Assembly (NCBI RefSeq): GCF_000148545.1
Contig: NZ_AEDV01000016.1
Coordinates: 1-47,789, forward strand
Origin: Streptococcus mitis SK597
Lineage (GTDB): Bacteria; Bacillota; Bacilli; Lactobacillales; Streptococcaceae
DNA length: 47,789 nucleotides
Direction of reading: 5' to 3'
A program made the position numbers and the translations under genes. Shown in pieces: positions 46,792-47,789 of the stretch (position 1 is its first letter; every line of letters starts with the position of its first letter). Under the pieces are notes generated by a model that had not been told where the DNA came from, searched no databases, and saw only the letters and a list, made by a program, of their open reading frames with translations.

Positions 46792-47789
46792 CTAAGATCG
46801 AGAAAGGACACATTTCGTCCTTTCTTTTTTGATATTTAGGGCGATAAAAATCCGTTTTTTGAAGTTTTCAAAGTTCCGAAAACCAAAGGCATTGCGCTTG
46901 ATAAGTTTGATGAGATTATTGGTCGCTTCCAGTTTGGCGTTAGAATAAGGTAATGAAGAGCGTTGACGATTTTCTCTTTATCCTTGAGAAAAGTTTTAAA
47001 GACAGTCTGAAAAAGAGTATGAATCTTCTTTAGATTGTCCTCAATGAGTCCAAAGAATTTCTCAGGGTCCTTGTTCTGAAAGTGAAAAAGTAAGAGCTGA
47101 TAGAGATTGTAGTGGTGTTTCAAGTCTTCTGAATAGCTCAAAAGCTTGTCTAGAATTTCTTTATTCGTCAAGTGCATACGAAAAGTAGGGCGATAAAATC
47201 GCTTATGGCTGAGTTTACGACTATCCTGTTGAATGAGCTTCCAGTAACGTTTGATGACCTTATATTCATGAGATTTTCGTTCAAATTGATTCATGATTTG
47301 GACACGAACACGACTCATAGCACGGCTAAGATGTTGAACAATGTGAAAACGATCTAGAACGATTTTAGCATTTGGGAGTGAAACAGTCTGGGAGACTGTT
47401 TCAGCCTGAGCCTAGAAATTCGAAAGCGAAGCTGTTTAGCTAAGGCATAGTAGGGACTAAACATATCCATAGTAATGATTTTCACCTGACAACGAATGGC
47501 TCTATCGTATTTAAGAAAGTGATCTCGAATGACAGCTTGTGTTCTCCCCTCAAGAACAGTGATTATATTGAGCTTTTCAAAGTCCTGAGAAATGAAACTC
47601 ATCTTTCCCTTGGTAAAGGCATACTCATCCCAAGACATAATCTCAGGCAGATGTCTAAAGTTACACTCAAAGTGGAAATCATTGAGTTTTCGAATGACAG
47701 TTGAAGTTGAAATGAACAGCTGATGGGCAATATCGGTCATAGAAGTCTCAGCTACCATCATTTTCGAGCAGTGATAACACTTGAAACGA
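46792..47789 (-). pseudogene. ISL3-family transposase, frameshifted and interrupted, partial
   Basis: The N-terminal zinc ribbon lies mostly beyond the window; RFKCYHCSK at the right edge is its tail. The core follows with IMSWDEYAFTKGKMSFISQDFEKLNIITVLEGR, whose acidic residues belong to the DDE site, and VKIITMDMFSPYYALAKQL. About 50 foreign bases then interrupt the gene near 47381-47432. The frame resumes with DRFHIVQHLSRAMSRVRVQIMNQFERKSHEYK. A one-base loss near 46950-46960 shifts the frame again before GFRNFENFKKRIFIALNIKKERTKC, which ends at the TAG complementary to 46792-46794. No full-length enzyme can be made. Confidence 0.85.
47381..47432. repeat. Short insertion with a 10-base inverted repeat inside the transposase
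   Basis: GAAACAGTCT and AGACTGTTTC enclose GGG, at about 47379-47401, within about 50 bases that do not fit the IS1167 transposase frame. It may be a small mobile repeat, but I cannot name its family. Confidence 0.55.

Larger units (their letters stand above)
46758..47789 (-). mobile_element. IS1167-like element (ISL3 family), degenerate and cut by the window end
   Basis: The left boundary is the terminal sequence GGCTCTTTGTCAACTGTAG, beginning at 46758. The element runs to the end of the window on the minus strand. The other inverted repeat and the first part of the transposase are outside. IS1167 is common in pneumococci. Confidence 0.8.

Overview
The window looks like chromosome from a mitis-group Streptococcus, most likely S. 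pneumoniae or a very close relative (S. pseudopneumoniae, S. mitis). The evidence is the low-GC gene content, six BOX repeats of the pneumococcal type, two choline-binding surface proteins, a mevalonate operon, and a FabT/FabK-type fatty acid synthesis cluster in pneumococcal order. No tool or database was used; family names rest on recognised motifs and remembered gene order.

Layout. 1-3850: mevalonate operon mvaK1-mvaD-mvaK2-fni. 3886-6249: LiaFSR-type envelope-stress operon whose histidine kinase gene carries a one-base frameshift. 6343-15506: housekeeping genes for trigger factor, RecD2, LepB, RNase HIII, ZapA, a CvpA-like protein and MutS2, with three BOX elements and a duplicated terminator. 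15517-19825: accessory island with an Rgg-like regulator, a 17-G homopolymer with GTAAATA repeats, two tandem choline-binding proteins, and a lipoprotein gene broken at an A8 tract. 20025-26642: glycine riboswitch and AGCS symporter, an AhpD-like protein, a TDT/SLAC1-type transporter, serS with a T-box leader, a DUF956 protein and lysC. 26717-37704: the type II fatty acid synthesis operon (fabM, fabT, fabH, acpP, fabK, fabD, fabG, fabF, accB, fabZ, accC, accD, accA) with FabT operator sequences. 37738-42548: minus-strand nusB, asp23-like, efp and gatCAB. 42597-44260: prfC.

44397-46626 is an AT-rich two-gene module: an ABC-type AAA ATPase translationally coupled to a DUF4435/TOPRIM-like protein. 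This is the architecture of the PARIS (AriA-AriB) anti-phage system. It is followed at once by an IS3-family-like terminal sequence, a strong hairpin and a degenerate IS1167 (ISL3 family) that runs off the window.

How the genes work together. The housekeeping blocks cover isoprenoid and membrane lipid synthesis, envelope-stress sensing, protein folding and export, translation and charging (serS, GatCAB, EF-P, RF3), and DNA maintenance (RecD2, RNase HIII, MutS2). The strain-specific content is in two places: the surface-protein island with its possible phase-variation tract, and the candidate defence module next to insertion-sequence debris after prfC.
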